64,000 nucleotides of DNA from Siminovitchia sediminis (GCF_042680885.1 NZ_JBHUEO010000017.1:56206-120205), one strand, 5' to 3'; shown: positions 36,603-44,800, numbered from the stretch's first letter. The notes: generated from the sequence alone by a model not told the origin. Made by a program: numbers and translations.

Positions 36603-37627
36603 ATAAAGTAACAATATTGGAACCCATGAATCCCAATAAATCAACTGCATTATTTGGAGGTAAAGCGAGCGGCATCTTAAATTGGAATGATGTTGCCTAC
36701 CCGCACTTTTATACACATAGAGAACAAATACGTGCCCTTTTCTGGCGTGCCAGCGAGGTAGATATGACGCAGGATATTAAACAATTTCCTACTCTGCCGG
36801 AAAAAGAACAAGCCGCCTTTTTGAAGATTATCGGGCTTCTTGCCACATTGGACGGCCCTCAGACTGACATGGCGGCAAGGATCGCCCAATTTTCAACCGA
36901 CCCGTCTGTAAAATCTGTCATGGCAACCATTGCTGATCAGGAAAGCGAACATAATCACAGCTATGCCTATGTTCTTTCTTCTGTGACAACATTAGATCAG
37001 CAAAATGAGTCATTTGAAACCGGAAGAAAAGATCAGATATTACTCAAACGGAATGAACGGATCATGCAGGTTTATAATGAGTTTGCCCTACACCCCACGA
37101 TCGAAAATGTTTTAAAAGCGATGGTGTATACCGCATTGCTCGAAGGTTTGTTCTTCTATTCAGGGTTTGCTTTTTTCTATAATTTGGCCCGAAATCAGAA
37201 GATGGTGGGAACTTCGACGATGATTTCCTATATTAACCGTGATGAGCTTCAACATGGGCGCTTTATCAGCGATTTATTCAGGGCTGCACTGGCTGAAAAT
37301 CCAGGAAATAATACGAAAGAATTCACAGACTGGGTGTATGACCAATTTCGTCACTCCGTTGAACAGGAAACCATTTGGAGCCGTTACGTTCTCGATGGAG
37401 TGGACGGAATCGATCTTGTGGAAATGGAAGGGTATATTCAATACAGAGCCAATAAAATGCTCAGAATGTTAGGACTTAGTGAGATTTACAAAGATCATCC
37501 GGAGAATCCCATGAAATGGATCCGCGCCTACGTAGATAATTTTGATGATACGAAAACAGATTTTTTTGAGCAAAAATCTCGCCAATATACAAAAACAAGC
37601 GATTTAAACGGTTTTGATGAGCTATGA
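36587..37627 (+). CDS. nrdB: Class I ribonucleoside-diphosphate reductase, beta (radical) subunit
   Basis: Ferritin-like subunit holding the dinuclear metal site and radical. The 346 residues carry the ligand helices: Asp in LLATLDGPQTD, Glu/His in DQESEHNHSYAY with the radical tyrosine aligned to E. coli Tyr122, Glu in MVYTALLEGLFFYSGF and Glu/His in INRDELQHGRF. All expected ligands are present. Start MSQILDKVTILEP at 36587 was chosen over the ATG at 36578, which touches its own ribosome site GGAAGGAG. Overlaps the flavodoxin gene; ends before a strong terminator. Confidence 0.93.
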   Translation: MSQILDKVTILEPMNPNKSTALFGGKASGILNWNDVAYPHFYTHREQIRALFWRASEVDMTQDIKQFPTLPEKEQAAFLKIIGLLATLDGPQTDMAARIAQFSTDPSVKSVMATIADQESEHNHSYAYVLSSVTTLDQQNESFETGRKDQILLKRNERIMQVYNEFALHPTIENVLKAMVYTALLEGLFFYSGFAFFYNLARNQKMVGTSTMISYINRDELQHGRFISDLFRAALAENPGNNTKEFTDWVYDQFRHSVEQETIWSRYVLDGVDGIDLVEMEGYIQYRANKMLRMLGLSEIYKDHPENPMKWIRAYVDNFDDTKTDFFEQKSRQYTKTSDLNGFDEL

Positions 37628-37647
37628 TAAAGAAATTTTCCAATAAC

Positions 37648-37682
37648 AAAAGCCGGTTTCCGAACAAGGAAACCGGCTTTTT
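37648..37682 (+). terminator. Terminator after nrdB
   Basis: Stem AAAGCCGGTTTCC / GGAAACCGGCTTT with a 6-base loop and TTTTTGC. Confidence 0.95.
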
Positions 37683-37701
37683 GCAGGATAAAAATTAAAA
37701 A

Positions 37702-37723
37702 GGACTGCTCTAAGCGGCAGTCC
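37702..37723 (-). terminator. Terminator after the cold-shock gene
   Basis: Stem GGACTGC / GCAGTCC, 8-base loop, followed by TTTTTAATTTT on the minus strand. Confidence 0.92.
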
Positions 37724-37733
37724 ATCACAACTA

Positions 37734-37934
37734 TTATAGTTTAACAACGTTTTCCGCTTGTGGTCCACGTTGGCCTTCAACGATTTCAAATTCTACTTGT
37801 TGACCTTCATCAAGAGTTTTGAATCCTTCACCTTGAATCGCGCTGTAGTGTACAAATACGTCATTTGCGCCTTCCACTTCGATGAATCCAAAACCTTTCT
37901 CACTGTTAAACCATTTAACTGTACCAGTTGTCAT
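37734..37934 (-). CDS. cspD: Cold-shock protein (CspD type)
   Basis: A 66-residue single-domain RNA/DNA chaperone. GTVKWFNSEKGFGFIEVEG has the RNP-1 motif (KGFGFI) and DVFVHYSAI the RNP-2 motif; ends GPQAENVVKL. GGAGG lies 8-9 bases upstream of the ATG. The 5' region is long and contains a large inverted repeat at 37993-38052, in line with structured leaders of cold-shock mRNAs. Which of the Bacillus paralogues (CspB/C/D) it is cannot be fixed with certainty. Confidence 0.93.
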   Translation of the reverse strand: MTTGTVKWFNSEKGFGFIEVEGANDVFVHYSAIQGEGFKTLDEGQQVEFEIVEGQRGPQAENVVKL

Positions 37935-37992
37935 GCATTTAGACCTCCAAAAATTTTTTAATATGCTCTTCTTATTTACCGTGTAAATAAAA

Positions 37993-38052
37993 ATTCACAT
38001 ATTATAATGAATACCCACTTGCCGGAGTAGATATTCATTACAACATGTGAAT
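37993..38052. repeat. Large interrupted palindrome upstream of the cold-shock gene
   Basis: ATTCACAT (37993-38000) pairs with ATGTGAAT (38045-38052) and inner ATGAATA with TATTCAT, separated by a 6-base internal loop and an 18-base top loop. On the minus strand TATAAT lies within one arm, so the element overlaps or directly follows the probable promoter and could be a leader structure or operator. Confidence 0.6.
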
Positions 38053-38207
38053 AATGGTAACTCCAATTTCTGGCAAATATAAAGCGGCATTTCTTTTGAT
38101 ACGTATTCATCATACAGGAAAAAATTAAAAAAAGCAAGAAGCAGGCAAACATTTCTTCTATATATTATGTCTTACCCATTTCTTTGCTTTTTATTCACTT
38201 GCCTTTA

Positions 38208-39038
38208 TTATTTTCCGCCAGAAGTTTTCGCTGCTGCCTTTTTAGGTCTCCCCGGCCGTTTGGATTTTGGTTTTGTCCTGTCAATCGAAGCTTGCAGAGC
38301 AGCCATCAGGTCTGTCATCTGAGCGGCAGGCTCTTTCTCTTTGACGGTCACAAAATCTCTTCCTGTCTGCTTCGCTTGAATTAATTCGAGAACTTTCGAC
38401 CGGTATTCGTCTTTATATTTTTCCGGATCAAATGTAGTAGTCAATTGGTCAATGAGTAAAATGGCCGTATCTATTTCTTTTTTTGTCACGTTGTCTGCAG
38501 CAGGTACATTCGGAACATCTGCTGCTTTACGGACCTCATCCGGATAGTGGATGGTTTCCATTACTAATGTATCTTGATACACGCGGATCACCGCCAGCTG
38601 CTCTTTTGAACGGATGACAATCTTGGCAATTCCCACTTTTTCAGATTCGCTTAATGCTTTCCGCAGCAGTCCATATGCTTTATTTCCCCCATCTGGCGAC
38701 ATGTAATAGGTCCGGTTAAAATAAATTGGATCGATTTCTTCAAGTTTAATGAAATCAATAATTTCTACGGCCCTCTCTTCCACCGCTTCCTTCAGTTCTT
38801 TTAGCTCATCTTCCTCTACAACAACAAATTTTCCTTTTGCGACTTCATATCCTTTGACTATCTGTTGATTTTCTACTTCCTTTTCACAAGCGGGACAGAT
38901 TTTTTCGTATTTAATGGGGGTATGGCATTCCTTATGCAAGGAACGGAACTTTACGTCTTTGTCTTCTGTAGCAGCATGCAATTTGATCGGAATATTTACC
39001 AACCCAAAACTGATGCTTCCCTTCCACATGGTATGCAT
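38208..39038 (-). CDS. ku: Non-homologous end-joining protein Ku
   Basis: Homodimeric ring that binds broken DNA ends and recruits LigD. The 276-residue protein starts MHTMWKGSISFGLVNIPIKL, identical in pattern to B. subtilis Ku (YkoV), has HKECHTPIKYEKICPACE, and ends in a Lys/Arg/Pro-rich tail (KPKSKRPGRPKKAAAK) that in other bacterial Ku proteins aids DNA binding and ligase stimulation. GAAGGTGA precedes the ATG; 21 upstream codons of frame are not supported. Divergent from ligD; in B. subtilis this pair is forespore-expressed and protects germinating spores. Confidence 0.95.
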   Translation of the reverse strand: MHTMWKGSISFGLVNIPIKLHAATEDKDVKFRSLHKECHTPIKYEKICPACEKEVENQQIVKGYEVAKGKFVVVEEDELKELKEAVEERAVEIIDFIKLEEIDPIYFNRTYYMSPDGGNKAYGLLRKALSESEKVGIAKIVIRSKEQLAVIRVYQDTLVMETIHYPDEVRKAADVPNVPAADNVTKKEIDTAILLIDQLTTTFDPEKYKDEYRSKVLELIQAKQTGRDFVTVKEKEPAAQMTDLMAALQASIDRTKPKSKRPGRPKKAAAKTSGGK

Positions 39039-39170
39039 TTTTTCACCTTCATCCATAGAATTTTTCATATCTTTTGTATAGGGTTCCCAAAAAATAAACA
39101 TTTAAATTGTTGGTAAAAATAATGAGCAGGGAAAAACTGATATTAAAGCTAAAACAAGGTTGTGAACTTA

Positions 39171-41003
39171 ATGAAGCCTATGCTTCCTGCGCTGACATAT
39201 CAACTGCCGCCAAAAGGCGATTGGCTGTATGAAATAAAATATGACGGCTATCGTGGAATATTGGAATGGAGCGAATCCGGACTGCACCTGTGGAGCAGAA
39301 ACGGAAGAGATTTGCTGCCCCAATTTCCCGAAATCCAAGCCTTTTTAGAAAGCCTTACAGATCAAATAAAGCAGTATTTACCCCTAATTTTGGATGGCGA
39401 GCTGGTCATTTTAGAGAATTGCTATAAAGGCAATTTCTCAAAGCTCCAACAAAGGGGGAGAATGCGATCCATTGAAAAGATAACGGCCGAGTCCAGAAAT
39501 TGGCCCTCCCATTATTTAGTATTTGACTTATTGGCATCAGGGGGACAAAATCTATCCGCTTTACCTTATGTGGATCGAAAAAACGCCTTGATGGAGCTTT
39601 TTGAGGAGTTGGAACTACCCCTGGCTCCTTCACCCGGTGATGATAGGCTCTGTCAATGTGTTCCGAATTCATCATCTCCTGAAAGTATGGTTGAAACTGC
39701 AAGGGAGTATGACAGTGAAGGACTGGTAGCTAAGGAAAAGGGGAGTAAATGGCAGATGGGGAAACGCTCTGATGGGTGGCTCAAACTTAAAAACTGGAAA
39801 ACAGTTTCCTGCTTTATTACAGCCATGGATGAGGCGAATGGCTATTTCTTTGTGGCTGTCTGGAAGGGACAAAACATTTTTCCATTGGGTCAATTTTTGT
39901 TTAGTCTTGATTTTGAAACAAAGCAGGCGCTTAAAACGACGATAAAGGAAAACTATGTGGAGAAAAGCGGATCAATTTACCGGGTACAACCCGGCATTTG
40001 CGTGGACGTCAATTATTTGGAATGGGCTGATCACCAGCTGAGAGAACCGCATTTTAAATGTCTGCGGTTCGATCTGCATCCCGATGATTGTACGTTTGAA
40101 CAATTTTTATACGATGAAGCAAAATTACCGTCTCATCTGACGATTACCCACCCCGAAAAAGTGTTATGGGAGAAAAATTACGCAACAAAGCTGGATTATA
40201 TCCGGTATTTAAGAAAGTCTGCTCATTATATGCTTCCTTTTTTAAAAAACCGTGCGCTGACCGTGATCAGGTCTCCGCACGGAGTATTTGGAGATTCGTT
40301 TTATCAGAAAAACAAGCCTGACTCCTCGCCGGGTTTTGTCCGGTCCCATCAGGTGGAAGGCATTGATTATATTGTCTGCAATGATCTGCAGACATTGATA
40401 TGGCTTGGAAATCAACTGGCTATTGAATTCCATATTCCATTTCAAACGATAACCAGCCGGTTTGTAAGTGAAATTGTATTTGATCTGGATCCCCCGGATC
40501 GTTCACATTTCCAACTCGCGATCTATGCGGCAACCATCCTGAAACAAGTATTGGATCAATTACAGTTAACGTCTTTCATTAAACTGTCCGGAAATAAGGG
40601 ACTGCAAATATATGTTCCATTGCCGGACGATACGTACACTTGGGAAGAAACACGACTTTTTACTTCATTTGCTGCTGAATTTTTAGTCCGGTATGATCCT
40701 GAGTCATTTACGGTCGAACGATTAAAAAAGAACAGGCACGGAAGGCTGTATGTTGATTTTGTTCAGCACGCCGAAGGCAAAACGATTATAGCACCGTATT
40801 CCGTCCGAAAGAATGAGGAAGGCCTGGTTGCTTCTCCGGTCCATTGGCATGAGGTGACAGAACATTTGCACCCCGGCCAATTCACAATGGAAGCAGTCCT
40901 TGACAGACTCGAGCAAATAAAGGATCCATTTGCGGGGTACTTTCATTGCAAGAACCGGCAGCCATTTGATCAGGTACTCTCCATGCTCCAAGGCGGGAGT
41001 TAG
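39171..41003 (+). CDS. ligD: DNA ligase D (ligase plus polymerase domains)
   Basis: ATP-dependent ligase of NHEJ with an attached primase-type polymerase. Of 610 residues the first about 300 form the ligase (motif I EIKYDGYRG with the AMP lysine, DGELVIL, EGLVAKEKGSKWQMG, SDGWLKLKNWK); the last about 280 form the polymerase (NRALTVIRSPHG, VFDLDPPD with catalytic aspartates, KLSGNKGLQIYVPL). There is no phosphoesterase domain, as in B. subtilis YkoU. Start set at MKPMLPAL by alignment with B. subtilis; a GTG three codons upstream (39162) is an alternative. The stop overlaps the next, convergent gene by 4 bases. Confidence 0.93.
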   Translation: MKPMLPALTYQLPPKGDWLYEIKYDGYRGILEWSESGLHLWSRNGRDLLPQFPEIQAFLESLTDQIKQYLPLILDGELVILENCYKGNFSKLQQRGRMRSIEKITAESRNWPSHYLVFDLLASGGQNLSALPYVDRKNALMELFEELELPLAPSPGDDRLCQCVPNSSSPESMVETAREYDSEGLVAKEKGSKWQMGKRSDGWLKLKNWKTVSCFITAMDEANGYFFVAVWKGQNIFPLGQFLFSLDFETKQALKTTIKENYVEKSGSIYRVQPGICVDVNYLEWADHQLREPHFKCLRFDLHPDDCTFEQFLYDEAKLPSHLTITHPEKVLWEKNYATKLDYIRYLRKSAHYMLPFLKNRALTVIRSPHGVFGDSFYQKNKPDSSPGFVRSHQVEGIDYIVCNDLQTLIWLGNQLAIEFHIPFQTITSRFVSEIVFDLDPPDRSHFQLAIYAATILKQVLDQLQLTSFIKLSGNKGLQIYVPLPDDTYTWEETRLFTSFAAEFLVRYDPESFTVERLKKNRHGRLYVDFVQHAEGKTIIAPYSVRKNEEGLVASPVHWHEVTEHLHPGQFTMEAVLDRLEQIKDPFAGYFHCKNRQPFDQVLSMLQGGS

Positions 41004-41737
41004 AACAAGATGAATAAAAAAAGACAAAGGCTGCGCGTTTCCTTTGATAAGCTGTTATCAATTCTCAATAAGGGCGTATTTGGCGAAAATGACTGCTGCC
41101 ACTTAATGGGCATCCTCCCTTTTTTAACGGAAAGCACCATCTGTCCATTTTTTAATATGAGCCTGTCTGAATAGGGACTTTTAATTTCAAACCGATCTGC
41201 TCCCACTGTAAGGTGTACAGCTCGTTTTGCCCTGGAAAGGACGACAGGAACCACTTTATCCCCTGTTATAAAATGAATCGATCTTTGATCAATATGCATA
41301 TACGCTGTTGTTCCCAGACCGTGCTCATTAATTTTATATAGTCTCCCTCTATTGGGCAGGCGATAGTATGTAAATCGCTCCTGCCTCTCTTTCCCTTTTA
41401 CCGTCAGCAATGATAGTCTTCTGATCCCGTCAGAGGAATAGGCTTCCATAAGAGAATCGTTATGGTGCGGGGTAACCAAGAGGAAAGTTTCCATACCATT
41501 TCCATTGGCACCATTGGATAACAGCATGGAGGCAACACTGCTTTTATATGAAAAATAGATAAAGCGTAAAATAAAATAGACCAAACATAGAAAAACAGCG
41601 AGTCCTGCCATGTTTGCCAGGAAGAAATTCGACTTTTGAATGTTGGGCAATATGACCACAATAAACACGACGGCAAAAAGGACACTTTGATGAAAGTACA
41701 GCCTTGCCATCAAAGAATAATGCTCCTTAATATTCAT
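41000..41737 (-). CDS. Membrane protein with possible tubby-like C-terminal domain
   Basis: A 245-residue protein with two adjacent membrane helices near residues 17-34 and 42-65 followed by a beta-rich soluble part (for example FTYYRLPNRGRLYKINEHG, TGDKVVPVVLSR, GADRFEIKSPYSDRLILKNGQ). Bacillus proteins of this layout are named tubby C-terminal domain-like; I assign this only tentatively from the fold pattern. No catalytic motif is visible. Start MNIKEHYSLMARL behind TGGAGG; a longer frame upstream is not supported. It is the only gene between ligD and the hairpin at 41822. Confidence 0.55.
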   Translation of the reverse strand: MNIKEHYSLMARLYFHQSVLFAVVFIVVILPNIQKSNFFLANMAGLAVFLCLVYFILRFIYFSYKSSVASMLLSNGANGNGMETFLLVTPHHNDSLMEAYSSDGIRRLSLLTVKGKERQERFTYYRLPNRGRLYKINEHGLGTTAYMHIDQRSIHFITGDKVVPVVLSRAKRAVHLTVGADRFEIKSPYSDRLILKNGQMVLSVKKGRMPIKWQQSFSPNTPLLRIDNSLSKETRSLCLFLFILF

Positions 41738-41821
41738 TGGCTTCCTCCAGATCAGGAGTTGTCTTTTATTATATGGGACAACTTCCTTATAAATGACAGA
41801 CTGTTTGAGCATAAAAAGAGG

Positions 41822-41863
41822 AATAGCCCCTGTTTCCGATGATTATCGTGAACAGGAGCTATT
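41822..41863 (-). terminator. Terminator ending an unidentified minus-strand transcript
   Basis: Stem AATAGCTCCTGTT / AACAGGGGCTATT (one mismatch) with a 16-base loop followed by CCTCTTTTTATG. It lies upstream of the membrane protein gene and 270 bases after the DUF4870 gene, so it either ends that transcript, attenuates the membrane-protein gene, or ends a non-coding RNA. Confidence 0.65.
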
Positions 41864-42133
41864 GATTAGAACAAATTAATAATTCTTCTTGTCTATTTAA
41901 GTAATGGTTATTCGGGGAAAGTTTTAATTGCCTGTCGCCATGCTTCTCCGAGCTTATTGCACAGGGCTCTTGACCAGCTTCAACAGCCAGCCCTCCGGGT
42001 CACAACCCATTCCCGGTGAAAGCTGTAAAGCTGACTCAACGGGAATCGTTTGATGCTTGTCGGGCTAATCCGGGCTTTCCGCTTTCTGTTTGTCCGTGGC
42101 TGGCCAAGCGTTTCCCATTCCGTGGAAGCTTTC
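41864..42133 (-). other. Gene-free, G+C-richer block between DUF4870 gene and terminator
   Basis: The 270 bases, especially 41940-42130, are clearly richer in G+C than the flanking intergenic DNA and contain complementary pieces (for example CCGGGAATGGG and CCCGTTGAG, GGGCTGGC and GGCCAGCC). In the minus strand they end in the terminator at 41822-41863. Frames through it are open but lack ribosome sites. It could be a repeat remnant or a structured RNA. Confidence 0.4.
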
Positions 42134-42469
42134 TTATTTAAGGACTCTAAATACGAAAGGGAAATGATAGATTTCTCCATTGTACGCTTTAATAGCAGCA
42201 ATGATAGTGAAAACAAAGGCCAAAATTCCAATAATAGGTAAAAGAATAAAACCGATGAGAATTAACATTAATACGGATGCGACGATACTGTAAACCGTGT
42301 AGGAAATGAGAAAATTTATATATTCTTTTCCATGAAAATCAATAAAGTCAGAATCATCCTTTTTCAAAAGCCAAATCAGCAATGGGCCTATAATTGTCGT
42401 AAAAAAGCTTGTAATATATATCGCCATTGCGAGCATTCTTTCATTGCTGGATAATGTGTCCATATCCAT
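42134..42469 (-). CDS. DUF4870-type small membrane protein
   Basis: A 111-residue protein with three predicted membrane helices: MLAMAIYITSFFTTIIGPLLIWLLKKD, then the conserved FIDFHGKEYINFLISYTVY and a long hydrophobic stretch (VASVLMLILIGFILLPIIG), ending with AIKAYNGEIYHFPFVFRVLK. This is the DUF4870 pattern; function unknown. GGAGG lies 5 bases before the ATG. No operon partner can be seen. Confidence 0.8.
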   Translation of the reverse strand: MDMDTLSSNERMLAMAIYITSFFTTIIGPLLIWLLKKDDSDFIDFHGKEYINFLISYTVYSIVASVLMLILIGFILLPIIGILAFVFTIIAAIKAYNGEIYHFPFVFRVLK

Positions 42470-42866
42470 TGCCCTCCTATCTTATGGTTTAATATGTCAT
42501 ACGTATGCATGTGTGAAAAAGTTTCAAAAAACAAGAATTTTATTGACCGTCATTCAATGCATTCTTTTCTGTTTTCCTATGGGAATAGATGAATGTTCCT
42601 GCAGGCCGTATTGTATAAAAGTCTGTTTCCTTTTATTTTGCCGACAGCGGCTTCCCTTTTACCCCCGGATGGTTTTTAATTTCATAGCGGCAGCCCGCAA
42701 ACCATTGAGATCCCATCGGTGAGCTTCTTCGTAAATTATATGTGATGCCAGTAAGCCCCTCTGCATCTTCCCGCTTCTGTTTATGTATGTTTTGGTCAAG
42801 ATAAAGCCTTTATTAATATACAACGAAATAACGAAAACAATGTTGAAAAAAAAGTAATTTAGGGTA
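42470..42866. other. Intergenic region upstream of the GNAT leader
   Basis: About 400 bases without a supported gene. Short frames on both strands (for example 42444-42722 plus) lack ribosome sites and recognisable motifs. The right end is very A-rich and leads into the promoter at 42867. Confidence 0.4.
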
Positions 42867-42895
42867 TTTCCAAACAAAAAAAAATTTTGTATGAT
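42867..42895 (+). promoter_or_regulatory. Promoter of the GNAT gene leader
   Basis: TTTCCA, 17-base A-rich spacer, TATGAT. Transcription would begin near 42902 and give a leader of about 190 bases, almost all of which can fold. Confidence 0.6.
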
Positions 42896-42940
42896 ATGGG
42901 TAAGATGAATGTTTTTTACAACAGAATACCATCTCTATAA

Positions 42941-43091
42941 TTGAGGGAAGGCAAATGGTGCGCCACCAGTCCTGTTTCTGACTGGTATTAGTGGGTTCGA
43001 TTCCCACCCCGAAATTTTTTATGAAGTTACTAAAAAATTTCGAGGGCAGGATCGGACCATCTTCCTGCCCTGGGCAGGAGGGATTCAATTG
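42941..43091 (+). promoter_or_regulatory. Structured leader with tRNA-like fold and competing Shine-Dalgarno hairpin
   Basis: 42941-43014 (74 bases) follows tRNA layout: GGC/GCC D-stem with GG in the loop, a 6-7-bp anticodon-like stem ACCAGTC/GACTGGT with an 8-base loop, a 4-5-base variable part, a perfect T-arm (GTGGG TTCGATT CCCAC, 42991-43007) and a TTGAGGG/CCCGAAA acceptor with two mismatches; no CCA. Next come an 11-bp stem (43010-43020 with 43032-43042) and a 9-bp stem AGGGCAGGA/TCCTGCCCT (43043-43051 with 43063-43071). The right arm of the last stem can pair instead with GGCAGGA (43073-43079), which is part of the Shine-Dalgarno AGGAGGG. Two exclusive states, SD free or masked, are therefore possible. 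No known riboswitch family was recognised. Confidence 0.6.
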
Positions 43092-43655
43092 ATGCTCAAG
43101 AAACGTGAAGTAAATGGGCATGAATGCCGGATATTGTTTGATTTGATGACGCACCCTGATGTCTTCCCTTTTGTACGTCAGAAAGCGTTCAGTTATGATG
43201 AATTTGTTTTTTTGACAAAACAGACGATTGAAGCCGAAGAACGTGGAGAGTTAATTTCAAGAACAATTTTGGATGAGTGGGAAAATCCTATCGGTACCAT
43301 TAACCTGTATGATATAGATTCAGGTGCAGGATTTCTGGGGACTTGGATCGGTAAACCGTACCATGGAAAAGGATATAATCATCTGGCAAAGGAAGCCTTT
43401 TTCCAGGAGTTGTTCTTTGATAAAGATATGGTAACGATCTATATGCGCATCCGAAAAGAAAATATCCGCTCAAAAAAGGCAGCGGAAAAGCTTCCTTATG
43501 TACTATTGGCCAATCAAACAAAAAGCGAAGTGTTTCATCAGTTGAATGACGGCGGATATGTCTATGATCTGTATGAAGTTCCTAAAGACTTGTATACGAT
43601 GTCGTTTATTCGAACAACAACAGCTGAAGAAGAAACTCAGCCGATGGAAGCCTGA
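43092..43655 (+). CDS. GNAT-family N-acetyltransferase
   Basis: A 187-residue acetyltransferase of the RimJ/RimL-like branch. It has the beta-4 region NPIGTINLYDIDSGAGFLGTWIG and the acetyl-CoA loop GKPYHGKGYNHLAKEAFFQELF (G-x-G-x-x-N variant), then RIRKENIRSKKAAEKLPY. Acceptor substrate cannot be predicted. The ATG at 43092 lies 9 bases after AGGAGGG, which is embedded in the switch-like hairpins of the leader. It is a single-gene transcript as far as visible. Confidence 0.85.
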   Translation: MLKKREVNGHECRILFDLMTHPDVFPFVRQKAFSYDEFVFLTKQTIEAEERGELISRTILDEWENPIGTINLYDIDSGAGFLGTWIGKPYHGKGYNHLAKEAFFQELFFDKDMVTIYMRIRKENIRSKKAAEKLPYVLLANQTKSEVFHQLNDGGYVYDLYEVPKDLYTMSFIRTTTAEEETQPMEA

Positions 43656-43709
43656 TTTTTTAACTGCCTGCAACCTAAATCGGCCGGAATTCATTTCCGG
43701 CTGATTTGA

Positions 43710-43859
43710 TTATAGATCTTCTTTTTCTGTCAATTCGTTATATAAGTTTCTGACTATATACAATTTATATAATTCGAGCTTTTTTTTCTTTTCCGGATGT
43801 ACCCGTATGCCCATTTCTTTTAATTTGACTATATACCATCCTTTTGAATAAATGTGCAC
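43710..43859 (-). CDS. Small YflJ-like (DUF2639) protein
   Basis: A 49-residue basic protein, MHIYSKGWYIVKLKEMGIR then HPEKKKKLELYKLYIVRNLY. The pattern SKG-Y---LK-MGIR-HP---KKLE-YK---V--LY fits the small Bacillus family that includes YflJ; function unknown. The GTG start at 43859 follows AAAGGAG by 9 bases and is preferred over a 28-codon longer frame with no ribosome site. Confidence 0.65.
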   Translation of the reverse strand: MHIYSKGWYIVKLKEMGIRVHPEKKKKLELYKLYIVRNLYNELTEKEDL

Positions 43860-43983
43860 GATTTCCCACTCCTTTCCTCTGCCTGATATTTTATGAAAGA
43901 AGCAAGCTCGTGTTGCTGATGGAAAAGCCTGCTTCTCCACCATGCAAAGAGATTCAACATCCTGAATAAAAATAATAAAAAAA

Positions 43984-44015
43984 GAACGAACAGGCTTTAA
44001 AAAAGCTGCTCGTTC
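43984..44015 (-). terminator. Terminator after the CAP-domain gene
   Basis: Stem GAACGAGCAGCTTT / AAAGCCTGTTCGTTC (one mismatch) followed by TTTTTTTAT on the minus strand. Confidence 0.9.
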
Positions 44016-44029
44016 TCTTTTTATTATCC

Positions 44030-44800
44030 TTACTTTCCAATAAATTGCTGAGTCCAGTAGTTACCGTCTGCAACATGGCCTACACCGATATGCGTGTAAT
44101 CCTTGCTCAAGATATTTGCGCGGTGTCCAGAGCTGTTCATCCATGCATTGACAACTTCTTCTGGAGTCCGTTGTCCCATGGCGATATTTTCACCTGCAGT
44201 ACGGTAGCTGATGCCGAATTGTTTCATCATATCAAAAGGTGAACCATATGTTGGGCTGTTATGATCAAAGTAGTTGTTAACAGACATATCCTTAGACTTT
44301 TCACGTGCTACTTTGCTTAATTCAGTATCTACTTTTAATGGAGCAAGTCCATTCTTTGTTCTCTCAGCATTTGTCAGTTCTACAACCTTTTGCTCATATG
44401 CACTTAACTGGCTGTTTTGCTGTTCCGCTGGTTGTTGTTCCTCTTTTTGAGGCTGTTGCTGCTGTGGTACAGGTTGTTTTTCCGCAGGCTTTTGAACTTG
44501 CTGTGGTGCAGGCTGCTTGTCAGCAGGCTTTTGAACTTGCTTCTTATCAGCAGGCTTTTGAGTTTGTTGAGGTACATATTGATATTTTTGATCAGTTTTC
44601 CAATTTGGTTTAAAGTTGACGCCAAATTGTTTGCACCAGTTGTTAAACTCTTGAAGATTCCCAGTTTGGTAATAATATACCTTCACATCAGAATAGACTT
44701 TTGTATTAACCTTTTCTGGCTGTGCAGCACTTGCTTGTCCAGCAATAGGAGCAGCTAAGACTGCCAGTGCAGCTGCAGTTGAAATGATTGTTTTTTTCAT
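44030..44800 (-). CDS. Secreted CAP (SCP/PR1)-domain protein, YkwD-like
   Basis: A 256-residue exported protein. Signal peptide MKKTIISTAAALAVLAAPIAG cleaved near QASA-AQ; a mature N-terminal part with VYYYQTGNLQEFNNW; a low-complexity linker of QKPADKQ/PQQ repeats (about residues 80-128); and a CAP domain from about 132 (YEQKVVELTNAERTKNGLAPL, YFDHNSPTYGSPFDMM, GENIAMG, WMNSSGHRANIL, HIGVGHVADGNYWTQQF). Conserved His/Glu of the CAP cavity are present. B. subtilis YkwD and YlbC are relatives of unknown exact role; several are spore or wall associated. Confidence 0.88.
   Translation of the reverse strand: MKKTIISTAAALAVLAAPIAGQASAAQPEKVNTKVYSDVKVYYYQTGNLQEFNNWCKQFGVNFKPNWKTDQKYQYVPQQTQKPADKKQVQKPADKQPAPQQVQKPAEKQPVPQQQQPQKEEQQPAEQQNSQLSAYEQKVVELTNAERTKNGLAPLKVDTELSKVAREKSKDMSVNNYFDHNSPTYGSPFDMMKQFGISYRTAGENIAMGQRTPEEVVNAWMNSSGHRANILSKDYTHIGVGHVADGNYWTQQFIGK

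Noticed and set aside
42444..42722. 92-codon plus-strand frame opposite DUF4870 and its upstream region
   Set aside because: Cysteine- and arginine-rich without family resemblance, no ribosome site, overlaps a real gene on the other strand.
42941..43014. Functional tRNA gene
   Set aside because: Only the T-arm is fully canonical; the acceptor has two mismatches, the anticodon loop is 8-10 bases, T8 and A21 are missing and no CCA is encoded. Kept as a tRNA-like leader element instead.
44404..44758. Leu/Arg-rich frames opposite the Gln/Pro repeats of the CAP protein
   Set aside because: They are mirror images of a low-complexity linker in the real gene.
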